5,781 nt of DNA from Actinomycetota bacterium (GCA_009704425.1 WLEG01000130.1:1-5781), one strand, 5' to 3'; numbered from the stretch's first letter, positions 1 through 5,781 are shown. Made by a program: numbers and translations. The notes: generated from the letters alone by a model not told the origin.

Positions 1-824
1 TCCCCGTTGCGGGTCATGGTTCGAAGACGCGGACCGAGTTCGGGCCATCCGAACAACTCGAGGGAACGCTGATACGCGGGCGTGGAATACAGGAAGGCCA
101 GCACCGCGCGCTGGGCCTCGCGACTGCGGTCGACCTCGACCGATGTGGGGCCGGTGACCAACGGCGAGGCGGTGATGATTCGGGGCGACGTGTCGCGACG
201 CGCGCTCTCGACTCCGGCTTCGAGGGCGGGCATCGCCAGTTCGCGAACGAATCGCGGATGGGAGTTCGTCGGATGCGTGACGAACCAATCCGCGCATCGA
301 CCGGCCAACTCGATCGCCCCGCGGTTCACACCGCCGAGCAGGATGGTCGGTGGGTCGTGGGGGAGTGGACCCGGGTTGAAGAACGGTTGAAGTCGGTCGA
401 GCGTGTACGACTCCGTGCGAACGTTCAGAGGGGAGCCGTCGGTGAAGGACTTCCAGATCGCGCGCACGACCGTGACGTAGTCCTCCATGCGTCGCAGGGG
501 ATCGGTCCACGCCACGCCGAATCGCCCCTCGATGTTCTGACGGATCTGCGTGGCGAGGCCCAGGTCGAAACGACCGTCACCGGCGGCCGAGGTGTCCCAG
601 GACTGAAGCGCCGACAACATCGGGCTGCGCGGGAATGCCAAGGTCAGACTGGTCTGCACGCGCAGGCGTTCGGTGGCCATCAACGCCAGCAAGGAGACCA
701 CCATCGAGTCGTGAACCGTCTCGGGCACGTGGAGGATGTCGAAGCCCAACGCCTCGACCCGCTTCGCGTACGCCCCCACCTCGGTCAGCGGAACACGGTC
801 GCTCATGCCGGCGATCAACAGCAT
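1..824 (-). CDS. LLM-class flavin/F420-dependent oxidoreductase, 3' end cut off by window edge
   Basis: The reading frame is open from 824 to the left edge and gives 274 residues of a luciferase-like monooxygenase fold (TIM barrel), which usually runs to about 320-340 residues, so only the C-terminus is missing. Recognisable family blocks are AKRVEALGFD (residues 20-29), ETVHDS (35-40), TLAFPRSPM (61-69), GRFDLGLATQI (84-94), MEDYVTVVRAIW (113-124), PFFNPGP (147-153), PTILLGGVN (159-167), the segment around MPALEAG (198-204), and STPAYQRSLELFGW (247-260). The order and wording resemble the actinobacterial F420-dependent group often labelled the MSMEG_2256 family. The substrate is unknown; F420 rather than FMN use is inferred from that resemblance. 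The ATG at 824 is preferred over the ATG at 806 because it has a GGAG 7 nt upstream and keeps the first beta-strand (MLLIAG). It is transcribed divergently from the cell-wall hydrolase gene. Confidence 0.88.
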   Translation of the reverse strand, partial: MLLIAGMSDRVPLTEVGAYAKRVEALGFDILHVPETVHDSMVVSLLALMATERLRVQTSLTLAFPRSPMLSALQSWDTSAAGDGRFDLGLATQIRQNIEGRFGVAWTDPLRRMEDYVTVVRAIWKSFTDGSPLNVRTESYTLDRLQPFFNPGPLPHDPPTILLGGVNRGAIELAGRCADWFVTHPTNSHPRFVRELAMPALEAGVESARRDTSPRIITASPLVTGPTSVEVDRSREAQRAVLAFLYSTPAYQRSLELFGWPELGPRLRTMTRNG

Positions 825-831
825 CGTCGTG

Positions 832-837
832 CTCCGT
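832..837 (-). promoter_or_regulatory. Ribosome binding site of the LLM oxidoreductase
   Basis: On the minus strand ACGGAG lies 7 nt before the ATG at 824. It decides the start in favour of 824 over the in-frame ATG at 806. It overlaps a copy of the octamer GAGCACGA (827-834), which is also the half-site of the palindrome at 898-916. Confidence 0.6.
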
Positions 838-897
838 CGGGAGAGGGCGAACGATGGAAGTCCGGCATGGTTCGATTCTTGCCGACCCGATGCGCGA

Positions 898-916
898 GAG
901 CACGAACATCGTGCTC
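898..916. promoter_or_regulatory. Perfect palindrome in the divergent intergenic region, candidate operator
   Basis: GAGCACGA, then ACA, then TCGTGCTC: two perfectly complementary 8-bp arms with a 3-bp centre, seen directly. It sits within the 163-bp gap (825-987) between the divergent LLM oxidoreductase and cell-wall hydrolase genes, 73 bp from one start and 71 bp from the other. The size and position suit a dimeric repressor (a TetR-type site, for example), but no regulator gene is in the window, so the binding protein is unknown. It could also form a short RNA hairpin in a leader. The rest of the gap shows no strict TANNNT box on either strand facing the genes; a weaker imperfect repeat, ATCGA-AGAAA-TCGAT, lies at 938-952. 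Confidence 0.4.
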
Positions 917-987
917 AGAACACGATTTTCCGCCTTCATCGAAGAAATCGATCAAGGTCCGGGAACACGGGCCCGATACCTCGTCTC

Positions 988-1920
988 GTGAAACGGAAGA
1001 TGTCTCGACTCGGACGCGCGGCACTGTTGTCGTTGTCGTCGGCGGTGGCTCTCGGCTTCGTCGGAGTCCCCGGAGCGATGGCCCAGAGTGGCCGCGGCTC
1101 GAATTCCTCCTCGTCATCGGCGACCTCCTCGATGGGCCTCACCTACGTGGTGGTCAACAACGACTCGCTCAGTCGGATCGCCTCGCGGGTGAACGTTCCG
1201 ATCAACGATTTGTTGGCGGTGAACGGTTTCGTCCGCTCGAGCGTGATCGTTCCCGGTCAGGTGATCAAGCTCCCCGACACCGCGTCGAGCACGCCGATGG
1301 CCTCGCCCGTCGTCGCTGTCAGCGTCTCTCCGGCGGTCGCCTCCTCGGCGGTGGCGGGCCCGACCTACGTGGTGCAGCGCAACGACTCGCTCTCGTTGAT
1401 CGCGTCGAAGTCGAAGGTGTCGTTGAGCGCGTTGCTGGCGGCGAACAAGTTCACGCGTTCCAGCGTCATCGTCCCCGGACAGGTCATCAAGTTGCCCGCG
1501 GGCTCGTCGGTCATGAGCGCGGTGTCGGCCACGAATCCGGTGGTCCCCACCAAGTTGCAACAGGTCCTCGACTTCGCCCACGCCCAGGTCGGCAAGCCGT
1601 ACAGGTTCGCCGCGGCGGGTCCCGCCAGCTACGACTGTTCCGGCTTGACCAAAGCCGCCATGGCCGTGGCCGGGGTGAAACTTCCCCACCAGAGCCTCCA
1701 ACAGTCGCAGTTGGGATCGGCCATCGATTGGAAGACCACTCCCATCCAGGCCGGCGACCTGGTGTTCACGTACTCCAGCAAGAGCCCCACGGTGATCAGC
1801 CACGTGGGCATCGCCATCAGCTCGACGCATTGGATCGAGGCCCCCAACACCGGTTCGGTCGTGCGCATCTCGAAGTTGCCCTCCAGTGCGCGCATTCAGG
1901 CCGTGCGCCGCTTCCTCTGA
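988..1920 (+). CDS. Secreted peptidoglycan hydrolase with two LysM repeats and an NlpC/P60 domain
   Basis: A 310-residue exported cell-wall hydrolase. Residues 1-33 form a signal peptide: basic start (KRKMSRLGR), a hydrophobic core, and a likely cut after AMA. A Ser-rich linker follows. LysM repeats at about 52-96 and 126-170 should bind glycan strands; both end in the identical RSSVIVPGQVIKLP. The NlpC/P60 domain (about 190-310) should cleave the stem peptide of peptidoglycan: Cys217 in DCSGL, His272 in SHVGIAI, Glu284 in WIEAPNTG. A Glu in third place, 12 residues after the His, matches the RipA-type Cys-His-Glu triad rather than the Cys-His-His of Spr. The start is uncertain: GTG at 988 and ATG at 1000 are both possible, neither has a convincing Shine-Dalgarno, and both keep the signal peptide. 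The frame also stays open upstream to 736, but that extension is antisense to the LLM gene and would bury the signal peptide. The gene is probably co-transcribed with the next one, 13 bp downstream. Confidence 0.92.
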   Translation: MKRKMSRLGRAALLSLSSAVALGFVGVPGAMAQSGRGSNSSSSSATSSMGLTYVVVNNDSLSRIASRVNVPINDLLAVNGFVRSSVIVPGQVIKLPDTASSTPMASPVVAVSVSPAVASSAVAGPTYVVQRNDSLSLIASKSKVSLSALLAANKFTRSSVIVPGQVIKLPAGSSVMSAVSATNPVVPTKLQQVLDFAHAQVGKPYRFAAAGPASYDCSGLTKAAMAVAGVKLPHQSLQQSQLGSAIDWKTTPIQAGDLVFTYSSKSPTVISHVGIAISSTHWIEAPNTGSVVRISKLPSSARIQAVRRFL

Positions 1921-1922
1921 TC

Positions 1923-1926
1923 GAGG
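1923..1926 (+). promoter_or_regulatory. Ribosome binding site of the enoyl-CoA hydratase family gene
   Basis: GAGG lies 7 nt before the ATG at 1934, inside the 13-bp gap after the hydrolase stop. It fixes the start at 1934 rather than the in-frame ATG at 1886, which lies within the preceding gene. Confidence 0.65.
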
Positions 1927-1933
1927 CCCCGGT

Positions 1934-2737
1934 ATGAGCGAATCCGCGTCCTCGACCTCACTGTCGATCCCGACCCTGGAGTGTCTGCGGTGGTCGCAAG
2001 ACGGGCCGGTCGGTCGGATCACGCTGGCTCGACCCGAGAAGTTGAACGCGCTGTCGGCGCGACTTCTCGGCGAGATGATCGAGTTGTGTGCTTGGTTGCA
2101 TCGACGCTCCGACGTTCGCGTCGTCGTGGTTGCCGGTGAGGGTCGTGCGTTCTCGGCCGGTTTCGACCTGGGTGACTTCTCCGCACCGACGACGGGTGAC
2201 CCGCGCGACGGGGCCGATCTGGGTCGTTTGGCGACCGACGCACTCACCGACGTTCCCCAACTGACGATCGCGGCCGTTCACGGTCGGTGCATCGGTGGTG
2301 GGACGGTGTTGGTGGGGGCGTGCGATCTGCGGATCGCGTCCGAGGACGCGTTGTTCTCCATACCGGAGGTCGATCTGGGCATTCCGTTGGCGTGGGGTGG
2401 AATCCCGCGCCTGGTCCGCGAGTTGGGTCCGGCCATAACCAAGGAGTTGGTGCTCACCTGTCGCCCGTTCTCGGCCGAGGAAGCGCATTCGTTGCGTTGG
2501 ATCAACACGGTCGTGCCCCGTGACGACTTGGACCGACACGTCACCGAACTGGCGACGTCGTTGGCCGCCAAACCGCTCTACGCGTTGCGCGCCACCAAGG
2601 CCCACGTGAACGCGGTGACCGAGGAGATCGCCGGAACCGGACGCAGCGTGCAGGACGCCGACTCGTTGGTGTACGCCATGCGTGATCCCGAGAGTCGTCG
2701 GGTGTCGGCCGAGTATCTCGCGGCCCGCAAGAAGTAG
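1934..2737 (+). CDS. Enoyl-CoA hydratase/isomerase family protein (crotonase fold)
   Basis: A 267-residue protein of typical crotonase length. The N-terminal half has the VGRITLARPEKLNALS block (about 26-41), and the acyl-CoA/oxyanion loop RAFSAGFDLGDF at 71-82. The second oxyanion segment is HGRCIGGGTVLVGACDLRIA (about 116-135), followed by FSIPEVDLGIPLAWGGIPRL. Compared with rat mitochondrial enoyl-CoA hydratase, the Glu164 equivalent is kept (Glu145 in IPEVDLG), but the Glu144 equivalent is Val125 in GGGTVL. Classic hydratases use both Glu residues; enzymes with only the second are often isomerases or do other chemistry. The fold and acyl-CoA binding are therefore secure, while the reaction is not. 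It is likely in one transcript with the upstream cell-wall hydrolase; I see no functional link. It ends 14 bp from the convergent DDAH stop, with no terminator visible between them. Confidence 0.9.
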   Translation: MSESASSTSLSIPTLECLRWSQDGPVGRITLARPEKLNALSARLLGEMIELCAWLHRRSDVRVVVVAGEGRAFSAGFDLGDFSAPTTGDPRDGADLGRLATDALTDVPQLTIAAVHGRCIGGGTVLVGACDLRIASEDALFSIPEVDLGIPLAWGGIPRLVRELGPAITKELVLTCRPFSAEEAHSLRWINTVVPRDDLDRHVTELATSLAAKPLYALRATKAHVNAVTEEIAGTGRSVQDADSLVYAMRDPESRRVSAEYLAARKK

Positions 2738-2751
2738 CGCGCCGGCGAGCG

Positions 2752-3543
2752 TCAGGGAAGTTCGCGCACCCGCACCGACAGACAGGTCACGCAACCCTCG
2801 AGTTTGATGAACTCGCTGATGTCCACCTCGATGGTGCGATATCCCCGATCGCGATACGACGCGGCCACGTCGGGGGCGTCGGCGGCCATGAGGATGAGAT
2901 CGGGTTCCAGCAACACGACGTGCGCGCCGGACTCCTGACTGACGGCCTCGAAGCGGGGGAAAGCATCGGTGGAATCCAAACCGGGTGCCCAGCCCACGAT
3001 GGTGCCGTCGGAGAGGGCGGTGGCGGCGGACTTCAGATGAAGGACCTTGGTGAGCGGAACCCCGATCACCTTGGCGCCCATCGGTTCGACGATGGCCGCG
3101 AACTGACGCAGGCCCTCGGGGTTGGTGCGACCACCGAGGCCGACGTAGATGGTGTCGCCGTCGGGGTGCGGAACCTTCAACACGTCACCTCCGTCCATCG
3201 TGCCGGGGGCGACGATGCGTTCGACACGGCATCCGAGTTCCGCCACGATCGGCTCGACGCCGATGGTCTCGGGCTTGCGCGCGTCGTCTCCGGGTCGGGT
3301 GATGATGGCGGTACCGCGATACAGCACCACGGGGTCCTCGATGAAGACGGCGTCGGGGCAATCGTCGGCGGGCGGCACCTCGATGATCCTCCAACCCGCC
3401 GCGCGGACGGCGTCGACGTATTCGGTCCACTGAACCAAGGCGAGATCGACGTCGATGGGTGAGCGGTCGATGTGCGTGACGATGCCGTCACTGAGACGGG
3501 GGCCGGGACGACGGACGAGAGCGATGCGGGTCTGCTGGGGCAC
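2752..3543 (-). CDS. ddaH: Dimethylargininase (N(G),N(G)-dimethylarginine dimethylaminohydrolase)
   Basis: A 263-residue member of the guanidino-group-modifying (amidinotransferase-like) fold, the usual length for bacterial DDAH. It would hydrolyse methylated arginines to citrulline and methylamines in the cytoplasm. Motifs in order: the substrate-binding segment CPDAVFIEDP (62-71), the acidic catalytic motif TMDGGDVL (115-122, Asp117), VGLGGRTNPEG (134-144), LHLKSAAT (168-175, His169), and the C-terminal GCVTCLSVRV (250-259) with Cys254 as the likely nucleophile. Asp in the MDGGD motif matches the human DDAH1 pattern (Cys-His-Asp); bacterial arginine deiminases usually have Glu there. The start is a GTG with no Shine-Dalgarno but a TAGTCT box exactly 6 nt upstream, which fits leaderless translation. 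It is convergent with the enoyl-CoA hydratase gene and divergent from the esterase gene. Activity on arginine itself or another guanidino compound cannot be excluded. Confidence 0.88.
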   Translation of the reverse strand: MPQQTRIALVRRPGPRLSDGIVTHIDRSPIDVDLALVQWTEYVDAVRAAGWRIIEVPPADDCPDAVFIEDPVVLYRGTAIITRPGDDARKPETIGVEPIVAELGCRVERIVAPGTMDGGDVLKVPHPDGDTIYVGLGGRTNPEGLRQFAAIVEPMGAKVIGVPLTKVLHLKSAATALSDGTIVGWAPGLDSTDAFPRFEAVSQESGAHVVLLEPDLILMAADAPDVAASYRDRGYRTIEVDISEFIKLEGCVTCLSVRVRELP

Positions 3544-3549
3544 GCGGAA

Positions 3550-3555
3550 AGACTA
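3550..3555 (-). promoter_or_regulatory. Candidate -10 box for a leaderless DDAH transcript
   Basis: On the minus strand TAGTCT (TANNNT) is followed by 6 nt (TTCCGC) and then the GTG start at 3543. With the usual 6-7 nt from -10 to transcription start, the mRNA would begin at the start codon, which explains the missing Shine-Dalgarno. No good -35 hexamer is visible. Confidence 0.5.
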
Positions 3556-3585
3556 GGGGCTGCCGGGGATGGGCCGTCGTCTCAC

Positions 3586-3591
3586 TATGGT
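3586..3591 (+). promoter_or_regulatory. Candidate -10 box for the alpha/beta-hydrolase gene
   Basis: TATGGT fits TANNNT and would start transcription near 3598, giving a leader of about 16 nt that contains the Shine-Dalgarno. The -35 region is weak. It lies 30 bp from the opposing DDAH -10 box, so the two promoters would share their upstream DNA. Confidence 0.4.
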
Positions 3592-3602
3592 TGTGTCGAC
3601 AC

Positions 3603-3610
3603 GAGGGGGA
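3603..3610 (+). promoter_or_regulatory. Ribosome binding site of the alpha/beta-hydrolase gene
   Basis: A purine run (GAGGGGGA) lies directly upstream of the ATG at 3614; its GAGG is 7 nt from the start codon. It favours 3614 over the in-frame ATGs at 3569 and 3587. The latter overlaps the candidate -10 box. Confidence 0.65.
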
Positions 3611-3613
3611 GTC

Positions 3614-4645
3614 ATGACCGTCGATCCAGCCCAAGACCCGCGCATCGATCCGCGCATCAAGGCCATGTTGGCGTTGATGCCCAGTTTCCAGGCACCGGAC
3701 GTACCGGATCGCGCCGCGTTGTTGGAACGCAGCAACACGCCCGAGGGAATGGCGGCCGCCGAGATGTATCGATCGATGATGGCCGTCTGTGACACCGAGG
3801 AGAACGCGCCCACCAAGGGGTTGCGCATCCATCTCGAGACGGTGACCTCGCAGCCGGACGGCAACTCGATCACGTTGCGCGTCATCCGTCCCGACACCGA
3901 TGCCGTTCTGCCGTGCATCTATTACATCCACGGCGGTGGCATGGCGTCGTTGTCGTGTTTCGACGGCAACTACAGCGGGTGGGGCAAGTTGCTCGCCGCC
4001 AAGGGTGTGGTGGTGGTGATGGTGGAGTTCCGCAACGCGGTCACGCCGTCGTCGCTGCCCGAAGTGGCCCCGTTCCCGGCCGGGCTGAACGATTGCGTGT
4101 CCGGTCTGCGGTGGGTGGTGGCCAACACGTCGTCGTTGGGTGTCGACCCCGCTCGCGTCGTGGTGGCCGGAGAGAGTGGCGGCGGCAACCTCACCCTGGC
4201 GACCGGCATGAAACTGTTGAAGGACGGCGACATCGGAACGATCTCCGGCTTGTACGCGTTCTGTCCGTACATCGCCGGTCAGTGGCCCACTCCGGAATGT
4301 CCGTCGTCGACGGAGAACAACGGCATCTTCCTGAGCCTGCACAACAACAACGGACGCATGGGTTACGGAATCGAGGCCTTCGACCGTCGTGACCCGCTGG
4401 CGTGGCCCAGCTTCGCCACCGAGGACGACGTGCGAGGGTTGCCACGAACGATGATCAGTGTCAACGAGTGCGACCCGCTCCGCGACGAGGGAATCAACTT
4501 CTACCGACTGTTGTTGCGGGCCGGAGTGCCGGCTCGCGCGCGCACGATTCTGGGCACCACGCACGGCATCGAACTGATGCCCATCGCGTGTCCCGAGATC
4601 ACCGAGGCCGCCCAGATCGACCTGGTGGCGTTCGCCAGCGCGTGA
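3614..4645 (+). CDS. Alpha/beta-hydrolase of the hormone-sensitive-lipase-like (HSL) family, probable esterase
   Basis: A 343-residue cytoplasmic alpha/beta-hydrolase without a signal peptide. The N-terminal cap (about 1-70) is typical of the family and opens with a short DPRIDPRI duplication. The oxyanion-hole motif is HGGG at 106-109, the nucleophile elbow is GESGGGN with Ser188, the acid is probably Asp287 in NECDPLRDEG, and the catalytic His is His317 in GTTHGIE. All triad parts are present with normal order and spacing, so the enzyme should be active on short or medium acyl esters; the true substrate is not evident. HGGG is followed by Met110 where an aromatic or Phe/Trp is common, which is a minor difference. 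The gene is divergent from DDAH and convergent with the oxygenase, with a hairpin in the 27-bp gap. Confidence 0.92.
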   Translation: MTVDPAQDPRIDPRIKAMLALMPSFQAPDVPDRAALLERSNTPEGMAAAEMYRSMMAVCDTEENAPTKGLRIHLETVTSQPDGNSITLRVIRPDTDAVLPCIYYIHGGGMASLSCFDGNYSGWGKLLAAKGVVVVMVEFRNAVTPSSLPEVAPFPAGLNDCVSGLRWVVANTSSLGVDPARVVVAGESGGGNLTLATGMKLLKDGDIGTISGLYAFCPYIAGQWPTPECPSSTENNGIFLSLHNNNGRMGYGIEAFDRRDPLAWPSFATEDDVRGLPRTMISVNECDPLRDEGINFYRLLLRAGVPARARTILGTTHGIELMPIACPEITEAAQIDLVAFASA

Positions 4646-4649
4646 CGAT

Positions 4650-4672
4650 CCGCGTCGATCGCATCGTCGCGG
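4650..4672. terminator. Candidate two-way terminator hairpin between convergent genes
   Basis: CCGCG (4650-4654) pairs with CGCGG (4668-4672). After a T-T mismatch, CGA (4656-4658) pairs with TCG (4664-4666) around a 5-nt loop. The hairpin ends one base before the oxygenase stop codon and begins 4 nt after the esterase stop, so it fills the convergent gap. No U-tract follows on either strand, so efficiency as an intrinsic terminator is uncertain. Confidence 0.4.
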
Positions 4673-5611
4673 TCAGTAGACGTTGACCGTCGACCGGAAC
4701 TTCTGCATGAGGTGCGGGCCGGCGGCGATGGGGGCGTGACGGGGAGGTCGGTCCTCGTCACGACAGGTGGGAAGGCACTCGATCACCGCGTCCCAGTTCG
4801 CGTTGTGGAAGAAGGCGATCGATTGGCGTCGTCCACGGGGGATGGTGACGCGGTGGAGTGTCGACTTCCAGCGGTCGTTGGTCCACCTTTCCATGGCGTC
4901 GCCCAGGTTCACCACCAGATCGCCCGGTCGCGGGTGCACGTCGATCCAGCCCGTCGCCGATTCGACTTGAAGGCCGGGTTGATCCGGATCGGTCTCGAGG
5001 ATGGTGAGCGTGCCGTAGTCGGTGTGGGCACTGGCTCCGAGTTGACCCTCGTGCACCGCGGCGGTGACGTCGTCGAGTCCGGGATAGTTCAACGCGCGCA
5101 TGGCGCTGGTGTGGCGGTCGATCATCGGTTCGAAGTGATCGGACGGCAAGTGGAGCGCTTCGGCCATGAGCGACAACAGACGTGCAGCCAGGTCGGCCAT
5201 GCTTTCGTACCGCGCGGTCCACGAGTCGCGCATTCCGGCCGGTGAGGCGGGTCACAGGTTCGGGGACCAGGCGAACGATTCGTCGGGGTCGACGATGTCG
5301 TGCGTCGGAGCGGAGACCGGGCCGATGGCGAAGCTCTCCTTGCGATCCGGAGGCGCCGCGGTTCCGAGAGAGCGCGCGAGTGTCTCGCCCGTGAGCGGCG
5401 ACCATCCGTAGGGATAGCCCGGCCGGGGCATGGCCACCGCGGTCTTGTCGCTGTCGGGAAGATCGAAGAAGCGGTGGGCGTCGTCCCACGACCGTCGAAG
5501 CACCGATTGGTCGAGACCGTGGTTGGTGATGGCGAAGAATCCCGAGGTGGCGCAGGCGCGGCCGATGTCGGCGGCGCAGTCCGCGCGATGGAGGTCGATG
5601 AGGGGGATCAT
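4673..5611 (-). pseudogene. Isopenicillin-N-synthase-like 2OG-Fe(II) oxygenase, interrupted by one in-frame TGA
   Basis: The frame from ATG 5611 to TGA 4673 would encode about 312 residues, normal for this non-haem iron dioxygenase family, but codon 120 (5254-5252) is TGA. Before it: the N-terminal domain with SGFFAITNHGL and a segment ending SPPDRKESF-like (seen as PPDRKESFAIGP). The protein then reads SPNL-stop-PASPAGMRDSW, where relatives read PN-x-WP, so the TGA replaces a conserved Trp (TGG to TGA; base 5252). After it the jelly-roll core is intact: HTD (His196, Asp198), distal His253 in TLHRV, and the 2-oxoglutarate-binding RxS (Arg262, Ser264). UGA recoding is unlikely: the gene uses TGG for its other Trp residues and neighbouring genes end in TGA. 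Other readings are a sequencing error, or two polypeptides with reinitiation at ATG 5233, seven codons downstream of the stop. Substrate unknown; members act in amino-acid, nucleotide and antibiotic metabolism. Confidence 0.85.
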
Positions 5612-5637
5612 GCGGGATGGCCCGGATCGAGGGTCAT
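5608..5637 (-). CDS. Possible 9-codon upstream ORF overlapping the oxygenase start
   Basis: On the minus strand ATG at 5637 opens MTLDPGHPA and stops with a TGA that overlaps the oxygenase ATG as ATGA, the classic layout for translational coupling. A TACCGT box lies exactly 6 nt before this ATG, so the mRNA could begin at it. The oxygenase ATG itself has no Shine-Dalgarno. The sequence is too short to judge coding potential; it may be chance. Confidence 0.25.
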   Translation of the reverse strand: MTLDPGHPA

Positions 5638-5643
5638 GGTCCG

Positions 5644-5649
5644 ACGGTA
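5644..5649 (-). promoter_or_regulatory. Candidate -10 box of the oxygenase gene
   Basis: TACCGT on the minus strand fits TANNNT and predicts a start near 5637, about 26 nt before the oxygenase ATG at 5611. No clear -35 is seen. It points away from the tRNA promoter. Confidence 0.35.
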
Positions 5650-5690
5650 GTTGCCCGGGTCGCGGGATCGTGGTTGGCGGGTCGGGGCGG

Positions 5691-5696
5691 TACAAT
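5691..5696 (+). promoter_or_regulatory. Candidate -10 box of the tRNA-Gly promoter
   Basis: TACAAT, one base from the TATAAT consensus, ends 10 nt before the mature tRNA 5' end. Transcription would start near 5703, leaving a very short leader. The -35 region is not recognisable at normal spacing. Confidence 0.55.
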
Positions 5697-5706
5697 CGAC
5701 GGTCTT

Positions 5707-5781
<75 letters not shown>

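Noticed and set aside
975..981. GATACCT as a -10 box giving a leaderless start at GTG 988
   Set aside because: The spacing is close, but the hexamer at the needed position (ATACCT) lacks the first T and A of TANNNT.
825..987. A c-di-AMP (ydaO-type) riboswitch upstream of the cell-wall hydrolase
   Set aside because: Such switches often precede NlpC/P60 genes in actinobacteria, but I could not find the conserved core segments here.
258..1937. A 559-residue open frame on the plus strand across the LLM and cell-wall hydrolase genes
   Set aside because: It is antisense to the clear LLM gene and then out of frame with the clear LysM/NlpC-P60 gene; its product is Arg/Gly/His-rich with no recognisable domain, as expected of high-GC shadow frames.
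1114..2247. A 377-residue minus-strand open frame opposite the hydrolase and enoyl-CoA hydratase genes
   Set aside because: Arg/His/Asp-rich shadow with no domain, antisense to two well-supported genes.
2738..2751. A terminator between the convergent enoyl-CoA hydratase and DDAH genes
   Set aside because: The 14-bp gap contains only the self-complementary CGCCGGCG without room for a loop; no supported hairpin.
3488..4564. A 358-residue minus-strand open frame opposite the esterase
   Set aside because: It mirrors the esterase frame, contains a His run and no domain, and overlaps the DDAH start.
4758..5489. A 243-residue minus-strand frame spanning the premature stop of the oxygenase
   Set aside because: It is in a different frame from both oxygenase halves and has an Arg-rich shadow composition; the two real halves share one frame, so no frameshift is needed.

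Overview
The window is high-GC bacterial DNA, most likely from an actinomycete-type organism (Actinomycetota, possibly Acidimicrobiia). Evidence for this is a luciferase-like oxidoreductase of the F420-dependent type, a LysM/NlpC-P60 cell-wall hydrolase with a RipA-like Cys-His-Glu triad, frequent GTG starts, and at least one start that looks leaderless (TANNNT box exactly 6 nt before the start codon). The lineage is inferred from family resemblance only.

Layout from left to right. At 1-824 (minus) is the N-terminal 274 residues of an LLM-class oxidoreductase that runs off the left edge. A 163-bp divergent intergenic region (825-987) carries a perfect 8-bp-arm palindrome. At 988-1920 (plus) is a secreted peptidoglycan hydrolase with two LysM repeats and an NlpC/P60 domain. 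It is followed after 13 bp, behind a good Shine-Dalgarno, by an enoyl-CoA hydratase/isomerase family gene (1934-2737), probably in the same transcript. Converging on that pair is a dimethylargininase (DDAH) gene (2752-3543, minus). A compact 70-bp divergent promoter region separates DDAH from an HSL-family alpha/beta-hydrolase (3614-4645, plus). That gene converges, across a hairpin filling the gap, on an isopenicillin-N-synthase-like 2OG-Fe(II) oxygenase (4673-5611, minus). The right edge is a complete tRNA-Gly(TCC) with encoded CCA (5707-5781).

The genes do not form a recognisable single pathway. They look like a mixed set of envelope, acyl-CoA, methylarginine, esterase and oxygenase functions in alternating orientation. 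I see no phage, transposon, CRISPR, toxin-antitoxin or defence components, and nothing I would call a new system. The most notable point is the oxygenase gene. It is intact in frame over its whole length except for a single TGA at codon 120, where family members have a conserved Trp, so it is a one-base nonsense pseudogene, a sequencing error, or a split gene. Secondary points are the small regulatory architectures: the palindrome with an extra half-site over a ribosome-binding site, two TANNNT-6nt-start arrangements, a 9-codon ORF overlapping the oxygenase start, and a candidate two-way terminator.
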